Assembly: GCA_001314865.1 (NCBI GenBank)
Contig: LJZR01000001.1
Location: 186,001 to 250,000 of the forward strand
Direction of reading: 5' to 3'
DNA length: 64,000 nucleotides
Source of the DNA: Phormidesmis priestleyi Ana
GTDB lineage: Bacteria; Cyanobacteriota; Cyanobacteriia; Phormidesmidales; Phormidesmidaceae
In this document: in pieces, positions 17,144 through 26,722 of the stretch
How the letters are laid out: every line of letters starts with the position of its first letter
How positions within the stretch are numbered: the first letter of the stretch is position 1
Translations under genes and position numbers: made by a program
Notes under the pieces: model-generated
Seen by the model: only the letters and a program-made list of their open reading frames with translations
Told to the model about the DNA's origin: nothing
Database searches by the model: none

Positions 17144-17995
17144 ATGAAGCCTTCTCATCCCGCTGATGCCCGTTCAGCTCCCACTAACTACGCACCCTCG
17201 GTTCCGATGACCGTGTACCGAGAGCTAGCCGCAGAGCTAAGAGCAAACAAAGCCGTGATTGACTCACTCAATAGTCGTAATCAGCAGCTGCTTCAGCAAA
17301 ATCAGATGCTAAAGCAGGAAATTCATAACGTGGTGCAAGCAACGCTCAGCCTAGGACAAATAGCGGGTGTGGCGAGACAAGCCCCTAACGGTAGTAATGG
17401 TCAGGGCCTATCAAGAGAATTTCCGAGTGCGATCGCGCCTGATACCCTCGCAAAACTTGTGCGCAGCAACGCTGAAACCGCATCCGAAAACGCTTACGAG
17501 CCGCACTTGGAACAAGCTCAGGCACCGATGATTCCCTATTTTCCACAATCATCGCCTAGCACAGCGCCTGCTGCGCCCACTCACCGAGTGCCTCGCCCAA
17601 TCGCTCAAAGTTCGGCACCGCAGCAGCAAACTGCCAAGACCGCTGAGCAGCAAAAAGCCTCAGAGATGAGAGCCGTTGCGCGTGACCTCAACCGAGCAGC
17701 CGCTAAGAACAAGTCCCAAAATACGGCTAAAAAGCAAGCATCAAGGCCGCGTCAGCAGCCATTGCCGAAAAACCAACTGGAAGATTATTACCCCGCCGGG
17801 CAGACCACAATGACCCCGGTAAAGGCTCAAAAGCTGTTCACTGATCAACCTGGGAAATATCCCAGCACGGCGCTAGACGCTTCTGAAAATAAAGAAATTG
17901 GAGGTATCTGGCTGGTGCTCTCTATTGTGTTGATTATTGTGACTGCATTTGGCGCGGGCTTTTTAATTATGAAACCGCTGCTCAACGATCGTTGA
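17144..17995 (+). CDS. Coiled-coil, C-tail-anchored protein upstream of glnB
   Basis: This 283-aa protein has no recognised enzymatic domain. Residues of about 22-65 form a coiled coil (YRELAAELRANKAVIDSL, then Asn/Gln-rich heptads). A long Pro/Ala/Gln/Ser-rich disordered stretch follows, then a Lys/Arg-rich region, and a C-terminal membrane helix at about residues 255-278 (WLVLSIVLIIVTAFGAGFL). It is therefore probably tail-anchored with the bulk in the cytoplasm. It lies 109 bp upstream of glnB on the same strand, an arrangement I believe is shared by other cyanobacteria, but a link with PII signalling is only inference. Confidence 0.65.
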   Translation: MKPSHPADARSAPTNYAPSVPMTVYRELAAELRANKAVIDSLNSRNQQLLQQNQMLKQEIHNVVQATLSLGQIAGVARQAPNGSNGQGLSREFPSAIAPDTLAKLVRSNAETASENAYEPHLEQAQAPMIPYFPQSSPSTAPAAPTHRVPRPIAQSSAPQQQTAKTAEQQKASEMRAVARDLNRAAAKNKSQNTAKKQASRPRQQPLPKNQLEDYYPAGQTTMTPVKAQKLFTDQPGKYPSTALDASENKEIGGIWLVLSIVLIIVTAFGAGFLIMKPLLNDR

Positions 17996-18101
17996 TATCT
18001 CGTATGGTATTAATGGAATTCAAGTTTTAATCAGTTTTTGAACGTGGGCCTTTCAATTTGGCCTGTGAAACTGTGGCCACTACTGGGAGATGTGTATTTA
18101 A

Positions 18102-18443
<342 letters not shown>

Positions 18444-18487
18444 ATCCTTAATTAGACAAGCATTCTTAGGTAAAATATTAGAATTTC

Positions 18488-18522
18488 CGGGGAGATAGCA
18501 ACAGCTGTCTCCCCGTTTATTT
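18488..18522 (+). terminator. Rho-independent terminator after glnB
   Basis: CGGGGAGA (18488-18495) pairs with TCTCCCCG (18508-18515), and AGC/GCT extends the stem to an ACA-type loop. A T-rich tail follows. It lies 45 bp after the glnB stop. Confidence 0.88.
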
Positions 18523-18562
18523 TCTTTGATTTATTTTTTGGCGCTATGCCAGTGAGCAGCTG

Positions 18563-19999
18563 ATGACAAGCAACTTAATTTCTCAGCCAGATGCCGCTAT
18601 CCGAGCCACTGTAGAAGCTGAGCTAGAAGGGTTTGCCCGATTTGGTGTAAACCTAGGACTCAGCCGAATTGAAAAGCTGCTGGCAGATATGGGCAGTCCA
18701 CAGCAGCAAGTGCCTGTGATCCATGTGGCAGGAACGAACGGGAAGGGCTCGGTCTGTGCGTATTTAGCGTCTGTACTGAGGGCGGCGGGCTATCGAACGG
18801 GGCGTTATACCTCGCCTCATTTAGTCAGCTGGACGGAGCGCATTTGTATTGACGGGGTGCCAATTAGCTGGGCTGATTTGCAGGATCAGCTGGAGGTGGT
18901 GAAGACGGCGATGCGGATTGATCAAGTGTCCATGCCGACTCAATTTGAAGTATTTACGGCGGCGGCTTGGCGCTACTTTGAGCAACAACGGGTAGATGTG
19001 GCCGTTGTAGAGGTAGGCTTAGGCGGGCGGCTGGATGCCACAAATGTGTGCTCACAGCCTTTGGCTACGGTGATTGTGTCGATTGGCCGCGATCACTGGC
19101 AACGCTTGGGTGATACGCTTGCTGCGATCGCAGGTGAAAAGGCAGGTATTTTGAAGCCAGGTGTGGGCGCGATCGCTGGCCCCTTACCGCCTGAGGCGAG
19201 TGCAGTTGTCACCGCCCGAGCCGCTGAACTCAACATTCCGCTTACCTGGGTCACACCTGCTAAGTCAGTGGTCAAACCAGCCATTCAAGCAAATATAGAC
19301 GCCGATCCAAAGTCTGCGTTACCCACTCTCTGCTACGAGGGCATTCAGTATCCCCAAGCCCTTTTAGGGGAGCATCAAAAGATAAATTCGGCCTGTGCGA
19401 TCGCAGTTATTCAAACACTGCGTGCTCAAGGATGGCAAATTTCAGACGAGGCGATCGCAACCGGGATGGCCCATGTGCAATGGCCTGGACGCCTGCAAAA
19501 AAAACCATGGCGCGGGCATGAGCTGCTCATTGACGGAGCCCATAACCGAGAGGCGGCGCGATCGCTCCGAGCCTATCTTGATATGACCCTGCCCCACCAG
19601 CCGATCAGCTGGTTGATGGGGATGCTAGAAACCAAAGATCATGAGGGTGTATTTAGCGAACTACTGCGGGCGGGTGACCATCTCCATCTAGTGCCGGTGC
19701 CAGGACATTTGAGCGCAGATCCCAAGGAACTAGGTGCGATCGCGCAAAACCTCTGCCCGGTGGAGGTGTTTATCCACCGCGACCTAGAAGCCGGACTAAG
19801 CGCCATTACGCAGACTTCAGACACTTTAGGGACTTCAGAGACTTCAGAGACTTCAGAGACTTCAGGCACTTCAGGTACAGAACCGCGATCGCATTCTAAC
19901 CTCCCACTTTCTACGCTCCCTCTTTCTAACCTCCCAACTGTGCTGTGCGGCTCGCTATACCTCATTGGATACTTTTACGAGCACTACGCCTCCGAGTAA
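18563..19999 (+). CDS. folC: Folylpolyglutamate / dihydrofolate synthase FolC
   Basis: This Mur-ligase-family enzyme adds glutamates to folates, and in bacteria also makes dihydrofolate from dihydropteroate. The ATP loop HVAGTNGKGSV (about residues 54-64), TGRYTSPHLVSWTERI, VVEVGLGGRLDATNV, GRDHWQRLGDT, AGEKAGILKPG and LIDGAHNREAAR are all present. Near the C-terminus a 9-bp array (19831-19875) inserts Thr-Ser-Glu repeats before the last strand (LCGSLYLIGYF). Its end overlaps the end of the convergent DUF4864-like gene by 16 bp. Confidence 0.93.
   Translation: MTSNLISQPDAAIRATVEAELEGFARFGVNLGLSRIEKLLADMGSPQQQVPVIHVAGTNGKGSVCAYLASVLRAAGYRTGRYTSPHLVSWTERICIDGVPISWADLQDQLEVVKTAMRIDQVSMPTQFEVFTAAAWRYFEQQRVDVAVVEVGLGGRLDATNVCSQPLATVIVSIGRDHWQRLGDTLAAIAGEKAGILKPGVGAIAGPLPPEASAVVTARAAELNIPLTWVTPAKSVVKPAIQANIDADPKSALPTLCYEGIQYPQALLGEHQKINSACAIAVIQTLRAQGWQISDEAIATGMAHVQWPGRLQKKPWRGHELLIDGAHNREAARSLRAYLDMTLPHQPISWLMGMLETKDHEGVFSELLRAGDHLHLVPVPGHLSADPKELGAIAQNLCPVEVFIHRDLEAGLSAITQTSDTLGTSETSETSETSGTSGTEPRSHSNLPLSTLPLSNLPTVLCGSLYLIGYFYEHYASE
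19831..19875. repeat. 9-bp tandem array, 5 copies, in folC
   Basis: GACTTCAGA is repeated three times, followed by two single-base variants. It encodes T-S-E/T-S-G units in a surface loop. Confidence 0.95.
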
Positions 20000-20340
20000 C
20001 CTATGGGCGTCAGGTAGCAGCCCGCAATTTTCCAGTCGCCCATTCTCTGCTGCTGCATGATGTAGGTCGCACGAATGAGCTGCCCCGACTGATCCATCAG
20101 CATCACCTGCTGGGCTGGCAGTCCTTCTACCCGCAGCAGATCTTCAAACACGACAGAGCGAGGCCGATAAACCGGTGGATAGGCAGCTTCGACCATTCGG
20201 ACGAAATTTTCAGCTGTGCCAAACTCCACCTGAATGCTGGGCGCAGCCTGAGAAAATGCCGCCGCCGCATCATTGACCTGAAAAGCGGCAATCTGCTGCT
20301 CAATAGCCTGCCGAATCGCTAGCAAATCTGCCTCTGTCAT
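19984..20340 (-). CDS. DUF4864-like protein
   Basis: This 118-aa soluble protein begins with an amphipathic helix (LLAIRQAIEQQIAAFQVND) and continues with a small cystatin-/NTF2-like alpha+beta pattern (AENFVRMVEAAYPPVYRPRS, then strands, ending WKIAGCYLTP). This matches DUF4864 proteins, whose function is unknown. There is no signal peptide. It runs convergently with folC and overlaps its 3' end by 16 bp, which is unusual but common enough in compact genomes. Confidence 0.75.
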   Translation of the reverse strand: MTEADLLAIRQAIEQQIAAFQVNDAAAAFSQAAPSIQVEFGTAENFVRMVEAAYPPVYRPRSVVFEDLLRVEGLPAQQVMLMDQSGQLIRATYIMQQQRMGDWKIAGCYLTPIGYSEA

Positions 20341-20503
20341 ATCTTCTGCCGCCTCTGCCCATCGCTTTGCGGCATTCCTATCAGGTCTCTCGTCGTGATC
20401 TGTTTCATGCTTTCAGTTTTCTTAGCTTCCCACTTTCAGTTTGCCGATTACGGACTACAGCAACTTGGCCCTGATAAAATTTAGCCTAAGCACCTAGAAC
20501 ACT

Positions 20504-21493
20504 ATGCCAATTATCAACGTCGAAAATCTAGGTAAAGTCTATCCGGTGGCGATTAAATCCCCTGGAATCAAGGGCACAATCCGCCACTTTTTTCATCGCA
20601 CCTATCGCAACATCGAAGCAGTTAAGCAAGTCTCTTTTGCTATTGAGCCAGGTGAAATCGTCGGTTTTTTAGGGCCAAACGGGGCAGGCAAAACCACAAC
20701 GCTAAAAATGCTCACAGGCCTGATTCACCCCTCTAGCGGAACTGTCGCGGTTGCGGGGCATCGGCCCTTTAACCGCGACGCTCAGTTTTTGCGGAACATT
20801 ACGCTGGTGATGGGTCAAAAGCAACAGCTCATTTGGGACTTACCTGCGCTGGATTCGCTGAAAATAAACGCGGCTGTCTATGACTTAAGCGACGCAGAAG
20901 CTCGGCAGCGGATTGGCGAGCTAGCCGAGATGCTCTCTATTCAAGATCAGCTCAAGCAGCCGGTGCGCAAGCTGTCTTTGGGAGAACGAATGAAGGCTGA
21001 AATGCTAGCGGCCTTACTGCACAGGCCACAGGTCCTGTTTTTAGATGAGCCCACATTAGGACTCGATATCAATGCACAAGTAGCCGTTCGCAGCTTTTTG
21101 AAGGACTATAACGAGCGCTATGGGGCGACTGTGCTGCTTACCAGTCACTATATGGCAGATATCACAGCTTTGTGCGATCGCGTTTTAGTCATCCACCAAG
21201 GCAGCCTCATTTACGACGGCCTGCTCGATGGCCTGCTCGATCGTTTCGCACCTTACCGAGAGGTCTCGGTAGAATTTGCCCGCCATCAAACGATCAACGC
21301 AGCCACCTTAGCCCCCTATGGCGACCTGCAATCCCTAGAAGGCTGCAAAGCGACCTTTTTAGTTCGCACAGGCAAACTGACCGACACCGTATCCAAGCTT
21401 TTAAACCATCTGAGTGTTCAGGATTTAACCATCGCTGAACCGCCAATCGAAGATGTCATTGGCAAAGTGTTTCAAACAGGCAGCCTAAAATAA
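20504..21493 (+). CDS. ABC-2 type exporter ATP-binding protein
   Basis: This nucleotide-binding subunit has Walker A GPNGAGKTT (about residues 57-65), the Q-loop in VMGQKQQLIWDL, the signature LSLGERMK, Walker B VLFLDEPTLGLD and the switch His in LLTSHYM. A C-terminal extension of about 100 residues follows, as in the viologen-exporter-like / ABC-2 family. Substrates of this family vary (lipids, drugs, polysaccharides) and are unknown here. Its TAA overlaps the next gene's ATG by one base (TAATG), so the permease is translationally coupled. A second permease lies at 23831. Confidence 0.9.
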   Translation: MPIINVENLGKVYPVAIKSPGIKGTIRHFFHRTYRNIEAVKQVSFAIEPGEIVGFLGPNGAGKTTTLKMLTGLIHPSSGTVAVAGHRPFNRDAQFLRNITLVMGQKQQLIWDLPALDSLKINAAVYDLSDAEARQRIGELAEMLSIQDQLKQPVRKLSLGERMKAEMLAALLHRPQVLFLDEPTLGLDINAQVAVRSFLKDYNERYGATVLLTSHYMADITALCDRVLVIHQGSLIYDGLLDGLLDRFAPYREVSVEFARHQTINAATLAPYGDLQSLEGCKATFLVRTGKLTDTVSKLLNHLSVQDLTIAEPPIEDVIGKVFQTGSLK

Positions 21494-22284
21494 TGACGCT
21501 TAGATCCCTACGCATCGTACGCACCTTCCTGTCGGTGTACTACGCCTACATGGTGGAATACCGGGCAGAACTCATTTTTTGGGTACTCTCAGGCAGCTTC
21601 CCCCTGATTTTCTTAGGTCTATGGAACCAAGCCGCTCAAAGCAATGACTTGGGATTTACCCCGGCTCAATTTGCACAGTATTTCTTGGCTGTTTTTTTAG
21701 CCCGTCAGTTTACTGTGGTTTGGGTGATTTGGGATTTTGAAAAAGAAGTTGTTCAGGGCACCCTTTCACCGCTGCTGCTTCAGCCTATCGATCCAGTATG
21801 GCGACATTTCTTCGGTCACGTTGCCGAGCGGTTTACGCGCTTACCCTTTGTATTGCTTCTGGTTGGGCTATTTTGCCTGCTCTATCCCGAAGCAATTTGG
21901 ATTCCTACCCCCTACGCCTGCTTTTGGGGCATCGTTTCGCTCATTTTGGCTTTTTGCCTGCGCTTTCTAATTCAATACACCTTTGCCATGCTGGCTTTTT
22001 GGGTAGAGCGAGCCAACGCAATTGAGCAGTTTTGGTTTTTGTTTTATACCTTTCTTTCTGGCCTAGTTGCGCCGCTCACGCTATTCCCCGATGCTGTCCG
22101 CGAATTTGCGCTATGGACACCCTTTCCCTATTTGATCTATTTCCCAGCTAGCCTCCTCGTAGGCCTGCCCGTAGACTTGCCACGCGGCCTGATAACAATG
22201 GCTAGCTGGGGGTTGTTGGCTTTTATAATTAACCGAAAATTGTGGCGATTAGGTCTAAAACACTACTCAGGGATGGGGGCATAA
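21493..22284 (+). CDS. ABC-2 family permease 1
   Basis: This 263-aa membrane protein has about six helices and the features of ABC-2 permeases paired with the preceding ATPase: an N-terminal segment VYYAYMVEYRAELIFWVLSG, a cytoplasmic FEKEVVQGTLSPLLLQPIDP loop and a C-terminal Leu/Ile-rich helix. Related systems use two such permeases with one ATPase, and the likely partner is at 23831-24613. The one-base overlap with the ATPase gene shows operon structure. Confidence 0.88.
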   Translation: MTLRSLRIVRTFLSVYYAYMVEYRAELIFWVLSGSFPLIFLGLWNQAAQSNDLGFTPAQFAQYFLAVFLARQFTVVWVIWDFEKEVVQGTLSPLLLQPIDPVWRHFFGHVAERFTRLPFVLLLVGLFCLLYPEAIWIPTPYACFWGIVSLILAFCLRFLIQYTFAMLAFWVERANAIEQFWFLFYTFLSGLVAPLTLFPDAVREFALWTPFPYLIYFPASLLVGLPVDLPRGLITMASWGLLAFIINRKLWRLGLKHYSGMGA

Positions 22285-22668
22285 TAAGTTTATGCCAATA
22301 GAGTTTCAGCTTTAGTTATGTAATATTTGAAACAATAACTAAAACCAGTGCTGCAACTGAATCATCTCATATATTTAGTATTTCGACGATTTTTCGTCAT
22401 TCCTGCTGAATCAAGAATCATTGCTCTTTTATTAGCAAGTAATTATACGAATAAGATTAGGCTATTTAGCTGATGTATGGCCTAAGTAATGTTTACTATG
22501 TTTATGGAAGCAAAGCGTTACTAGAGAGCGCAAATACCTGCGTATGTTTACGTAAACGTTTGCACTCTTAAATTTATTTTTTTCCAAACGCTTTTTCTCA
22601 AGCGTTTATCGATAGACCGTTTGTGCGACCAGGTGCAGCCAATATTTAGGATTGAGTTCTAAACACTG
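22285..22668. promoter_or_regulatory. 384-bp spacer upstream of the sigma factor
   Basis: No gene is visible. It is AT-rich and contains the perfect palindrome GTTTACGTAAAC (22546-22557) and a hairpin with arms AAACGCT (22586-22592) and AGCGTTT (22601-22607), about 60-120 bp before the sigma start. Both are candidate operator or leader elements. ECF genes often regulate their own promoter, but I could not match a specific -35/-10. Confidence 0.5.
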
Positions 22669-23379
22669 ATGAATAGTTTAATTCCACTAAAACCGTCTGC
22701 TTCCTTTGGTAGCATGCCTTTGCAGGTGATTTCTATACCACTGGAAAATCAGCCAGAACTCGCTAGTGACATTCCCTTATCTCAGCTCTCTAACCATCAT
22801 TTGGTCATCCGCTGCCAAAACCCAAACCAGAAAGACCGCCCTGCTTTTGAAGAACTGGTCAATCGCTATCAGCGCTATGTAGACAAGCTCCTATATCATC
22901 TAGCTTCGGACTGGCCTGATCGAGCTGACTTAGCGCAGGAAGTATGGATTCGGGTATATCGCAGCATTCATCGCTTGAAAGAGCCCGCTAAATTTAAGGG
23001 CTGGCTGGGTAGAATTACCACCAATTTGTTTTACGACGAGCTACGCAAACGCAAGCGATTTAAGGGCTCTGTTTCATTAGATGCTCCTCGTTACTCTAGT
23101 GATGGCCAGTACGACTGGGAACTGCCTTCAGTAGAGCCTACGCCTGCCGACACTATGATGACAGAGGAGTTTCACGACCACTTAAAGCAGGCGATGGCCG
23201 AGTTGCCAGATGTGTTTCAAAAAACCATTGCCATGCGTGAGCTACAAGGCCTTTCTTACGAAGAAATTGCCAATATTACAGGCGTTTCTTTAGGAACCGT
23301 GAAGTCTCGTATTGCCAGAGCTAGACAGCGCTTGCAGGAAAAGCTGAAGCTGTACCTCAACTCAGAGATTTGCGCATAG
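22669..23379 (+). CDS. sigG: ECF-type RNA polymerase sigma factor (SigG-like)
   Basis: Region 2 is at about residues 60-125 (FEELVNRYQRYVDKLLYHLA, RADLAQEVWIRVYRSIHRL, WLGRITTNLFYDELRKRKR). Region 4 is at about 165-225 (LPDVFQKTIAMRELQGLSYE, then EIANITGVSLGTVKSRIARA). No region 3 lies between them. Length 236 aa. The sequence resembles the single essential-type cyanobacterial ECF sigma SigG (Synechocystis slr1545), implicated in envelope and stress responses. No anti-sigma gene is adjacent, though ECF factors often have one. It sits between the two permeases of an ABC exporter. Confidence 0.85.
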   Translation: MNSLIPLKPSASFGSMPLQVISIPLENQPELASDIPLSQLSNHHLVIRCQNPNQKDRPAFEELVNRYQRYVDKLLYHLASDWPDRADLAQEVWIRVYRSIHRLKEPAKFKGWLGRITTNLFYDELRKRKRFKGSVSLDAPRYSSDGQYDWELPSVEPTPADTMMTEEFHDHLKQAMAELPDVFQKTIAMRELQGLSYEEIANITGVSLGTVKSRIARARQRLQEKLKLYLNSEICA

Positions 23380-23830
23380 CATAGCCTAATCGAAGAAACC
23401 GCTAAGCCATTTCATAGATCCGCAAACATACGCTCAGCCACTATATAGCTCAGCTAGTAAATTCTCTGCATTAGGTTGCCGAGACGGGTTGCTTCCTATG
23501 TTTTAGGAGTTATCCCAAGAAGTTATCCCAAACTAAAAGTTACGCCATATGTCTGGTGACAGATATGGGTCAAGCTTGTTTTTGGCTGATGGCTTATAGA
23601 AAGTGGCTTGCAGGTATCAGGAGACTCTTTAGCTGTTCCGAATGCTTAAGGTCTTGGCTTCTGATCTATAGGACTTTTTCTGTAGAGACTTTTTCTGTAG
23701 AGACTTTTTCTGTAGAGACTTTTTCTGTAGAGACTTTTTCTGTAGAGACTTTTGATCGGTAGGGATATGTGGAGCAACGGTAGGGATATCGTCTAGACTT
23801 TGAAGGATATTCAATGGCTAGAGCCTATTC
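23380..23830. other. Spacer with two arrays between sigG and permease 2
   Basis: This 450-bp stretch holds no convincing gene. GTTATCCCAA is duplicated near 23508-23530, and the 15-bp array lies at 23672-23753. A 68-codon frame here is largely array translation. A promoter for permease 2 must lie here if it is not co-transcribed with sigG. Confidence 0.5.
23672..23753. repeat. 15-bp tandem array, 5 exact copies plus a partial
   Basis: GACTTTTTCTGTAGA is repeated five times without change from 23672 to 23746, followed by half a unit. It lies about 80 bp before the permease 2 start. The lack of any divergence suggests recent expansion. Confidence 0.97.
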
Positions 23831-24613
23831 ATGAAGCGCTATTTGAGAGTATTGAATCTTTTTTGGCGAGTGGCGATCGCCGCTGAGCTAGAGTACCGAA
23901 TTAACTTTGCAGTTGCAGTCATCAGCAGCATTGGGGGGTTAGTAGGTAGTGTGTTTGGCTTGTTTTTGTTTTACCGAACTGGCTACACATTCCAAGGTTG
24001 GTCATGGTATGAAGCGCTCGTTGTTTTAGGTGTCTTCACCTTATTACAAGGAACCGCTGCGACCTTTTTAGTTCCTAATCTCAACAAAATTGTTAGATAT
24101 GTGCAGGAAGGCACCCTCGACTTTGTACTGCTCAAGCCCATTAGCTCACAGTTTTGGCTAAGCACGCATACGCTTTCTCCCTGGGGCCTACCCGACTTGG
24201 TATTTGGGCTGATTATTATTTTTTACGCGGGCCATCAGCTAGGGCTTGCGCCTTTGGCTTATGTGGCAATGCTGCCGCCGCTAGCACTCGGCATTGTTAG
24301 CTTGTACAGCCTCTGGTTTATTTTGGGGGCGACCAGTATTTGGTTTGTTAAGGTCTACAACGTCACTGAGGTACTGCGATCGCTCTTAGAAGCAGGCCGC
24401 TTCCCTATAGAAGGCTATCCTGCGGCCTATCGCGTATTTTTCACCTTTATCATTCCAGTTGCGTTCCTCACAACAGTGCCTGCCCAAACAGCCCTTGGAC
24501 GCAGCGAAACCACTTGGCTACTAGGCTCTGCGATCCTGGCAGCAGTGTTGTTTCAGCTATCCAAATGGTTTTGGCAGTTTGCGCTACGGTTTTATACCAG
24601 TGCTTCTAGCTAG
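23831..24613 (+). CDS. ABC-2 family permease 2
   Basis: The protein has 260 aa and about six membrane helices, with an N-terminal [20 protein letters not shown] segment, a [20 protein letters not shown] loop parallel to the QGTLSPLLLQPID loop of permease 1, and a C-terminal helix followed by an aromatic/basic end. It is clearly the second half of the exporter begun at 20504, but sigG and about 830 bp of spacer separate it. Its stop overlaps leuC's stop by 4 bp in convergent orientation. Confidence 0.85.
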   Translation: MKRYLRVLNLFWRVAIAAELEYRINFAVAVISSIGGLVGSVFGLFLFYRTGYTFQGWSWYEALVVLGVFTLLQGTAATFLVPNLNKIVRYVQEGTLDFVLLKPISSQFWLSTHTLSPWGLPDLVFGLIIIFYAGHQLGLAPLAYVAMLPPLALGIVSLYSLWFILGATSIWFVKVYNVTEVLRSLLEAGRFPIEGYPAAYRVFFTFIIPVAFLTTVPAQTALGRSETTWLLGSAILAAVLFQLSKWFWQFALRFYTSASS

Positions 24614-26022
24614 CTCACAGACGCTAGCTGCCGAACATCCGTCACTTGGCCTGTAACCGCAGCCGATACCACCATCGCGGGGCTCATAAGCAGCGTCCGA
24701 CCCGAAGATGACCCTTGGCGACCTTTGAAATTGCGGTTAGAAGAAGACGCGCTGATTTGATTGCCTTCTAGTTTGTCTGGGTTCATCGCCAAACACATTG
24801 AGCAACCAGGCTCACGCCATTCAAAACCGGCTTCAATAAAGACTTTGTCTAGCCCTTCGGCTTCAGCCTCTTGCTTGACTCTTTCCGATCCGGGCACGAC
24901 AAATGCTTTTACGCCAAGGGCGACATGGCGGCCTTTGGCCACATTGGCCGCTTCTCGCAGATCGCTGATTCGTCCGTTAGTGCAGCTACCGATAAAGCAC
25001 ACATCAATTTTGGTGCCTGCTATTTGCTGTCCGGGTGAGAGTTGCATGTAGCGATAGGCTTCTTCGGCGATCGGCCGTTCGTCAGCAGGCATCATTTCAG
25101 GAGTCGGAATCGCTTCATTAACGCCAATGCCTTGACCGGGCGTAATACCCCAGGTGATCGTCGGTGCAATATCAGCTGCATCGAACTTCACAATGTCGTC
25201 ATAGTCGGCATTGGGGTCGCTACGTAGGCTCTGCCACCAGGCGATCGCACGGTCCCAGTCACTGCCTTTAGGGGCAAAATCGCGACCCTTAATATAGTCG
25301 TAGGTGGTTTGGTCGGGGTTGACATAGCCACAGCGAGCGCCGCCTTCAATTGACATGTTGCAAAGCGTCATCCGGCCTTCCATTGAAAGGGCTTCGATGG
25401 CGCTGCCAGCGAATTCGTAAGCATAGCCCACACCGCCTTTAACACCCAACTTACGAATGATGTGCAAGATAATGTCTTTGGCAAAAACGCCGTGGGGCAG
25501 CTCACCGTTTACTTCGATGCGGCGGACTTTGAGCTTGGCCAGCGCTAGGGTTTGGGAAGCGAGCACGTCGCGAACTTGGCTAGTACCAATGCCAAATGCG
25601 ATCGCCCCAAATGCGCCATGCGTAGAGGTATGGCTGTCGCCGCAGGCAATCGTCATTCCAGGCTGAGTCAAGCCTTGTTCAGGAGCAATAACATGCACAA
25701 TCCCCTGACTACCCGAACCGACATTAAAAAAACGAATGCCATGGTCTGTCGTGTTGGTTTCTAGCGCTTGCATCATCGTTTCGGCCATCGGGTCAGCAAA
25801 AGGCCGCGACTGATCTTCGGTTGGCACAATGTGATCAACCGTAGCAATGGTGCGCTGAGGGTACATCACCTTGAGGTTGCGCTCGTTAAGCATGGCAAAA
25901 GCCTGCGGGCTAGTGACCTCATGGATCAGGTGTAGCCCGATAAACAGCTGAGTTTGGCCGGAGGGCAGTGTGCCGACGGTATGTGCAGTCCAAACTTTAT
26001 CGAAGAGTGTGCCTTTGCTCAT
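24610..26022 (-). CDS. leuC: 3-isopropylmalate dehydratase large subunit
   Basis: This aconitase-family enzyme isomerises 2-isopropylmalate to 3-isopropylmalate in leucine synthesis, together with LeuD, which is not adjacent here. It is full length (470 aa). The 4Fe-4S cysteines are visible in [10 protein letters not shown] and [12 protein letters not shown], and the substrate motif in [15 protein letters not shown]. The start [11 protein letters not shown] is typical. It appears monocistronic, with a HIP1-rich body and about 157 bp to the Rieske gene on the same strand. Confidence 0.97.
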   Translation of the reverse strand: MSKGTLFDKVWTAHTVGTLPSGQTQLFIGLHLIHEVTSPQAFAMLNERNLKVMYPQRTIATVDHIVPTEDQSRPFADPMAETMMQALETNTTDHGIRFFNVGSGSQGIVHVIAPEQGLTQPGMTIACGDSHTSTHGAFGAIAFGIGTSQVRDVLASQTLALAKLKVRRIEVNGELPHGVFAKDIILHIIRKLGVKGGVGYAYEFAGSAIEALSMEGRMTLCNMSIEGGARCGYVNPDQTTYDYIKGRDFAPKGSDWDRAIAWWQSLRSDPNADYDDIVKFDAADIAPTITWGITPGQGIGVNEAIPTPEMMPADERPIAEEAYRYMQLSPGQQIAGTKIDVCFIGSCTNGRISDLREAANVAKGRHVALGVKAFVVPGSERVKQEAEAEGLDKVFIEAGFEWREPGCSMCLAMNPDKLEGNQISASSSNRNFKGRQGSSSGRTLLMSPAMVVSAAVTGQVTDVRQLASVS

Positions 26023-26179
26023 AGCTATAGGTGCTTATTTGTGCGGTCCAAACGCGCTGAAGTGACGAGTTATTTCAACCTGAGATCAGGTCAGTGTCAG
26101 TGATTTAGTCAGGTATTTATAGTAGACGATGGCTTTGCATATGGCTTGGTGAATTGGGCTCAATACACTAATACCTCGC

Positions 26180-26545
26180 TCATACCTCAATAAAGAGATC
26201 GTTACCTTCTTGAGTGACGGCAAAGCTAGGGGCGTCGGTGGGTGATTTGCCCATAGCCATCATTTTTTTGGCAACGCCTGGTAAGGGAATGCCCGCAAAG
26301 GAATCGACCCATTCAACGTTCTTACCGGTACAAATTTCAAATTTGGAGCCGTGAAAAGGGCAGGTAATGATGCCGTTTTCAAATTTGCCCTTGGCCATAG
26401 GAAGCCCCAAGTGAGGGCATTTGTTATCAATTGCGCAGTAGCTGTCACCGACTTTAGCGACTAAAACCGCTTTACCGTTGGCCGTTGCTTTGAGGACTTT
26501 GTCGGTGCTGATATCGGATGCGATCGCAATTTTTGCCTTTACCAT
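26180..26545 (-). CDS. Rieske [2Fe-2S] ferredoxin-like protein
   Basis: This 121-aa protein has the Rieske pair CPHLGLP (about residue 43) and CPFHGSKFEI (about residue 62), with 16 residues between them, giving the two Cys and two His ligands. It has no signal peptide or membrane helix, so it is a soluble Rieske ferredoxin of the nitrite-reductase small-subunit/biphenyl-ferredoxin type, probably an electron carrier. No oxygenase is beside it. The only Rieske oxygenase in the window is 31 kb away, and a link between them is speculative. Confidence 0.9.
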   Translation of the reverse strand: MVKAKIAIASDISTDKVLKATANGKAVLVAKVGDSYCAIDNKCPHLGLPMAKGKFENGIITCPFHGSKFEICTGKNVEWVDSFAGIPLPGVAKKMMAMGKSPTDAPSFAVTQEGNDLFIEV

Positions 26546-26722
26546 CGGGAGAAAGCTCCTGTTCGTATAAACGGGTGTTATGAATGCTTCATTAAGTACT
26601 CTTTATCAAGTGTCCAGTACTCATCATCAAGTACTTGAGGTGCTTAAAGTACAACCCCTGAATAATACAGGATTAGGAGATTGAATCTACATATTAAGTG
26701 GCCCGTCCATAAACAGCCGAAC

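Noticed and set aside
23672..23753. Possible CRISPR-like array (also at 13021, 35923, 53071)
   Set aside because: Units follow each other without unique spacers, are only 10-15 bp long, and no cas genes are nearby. They are simple tandem repeats.
23556..23762. Plus-strand frame of 68 codons before permease 2
   Set aside because: More than a third is the translated 15-bp array, with no recognisable remainder. It is not an anti-sigma factor (no membrane helix or zinc motif).
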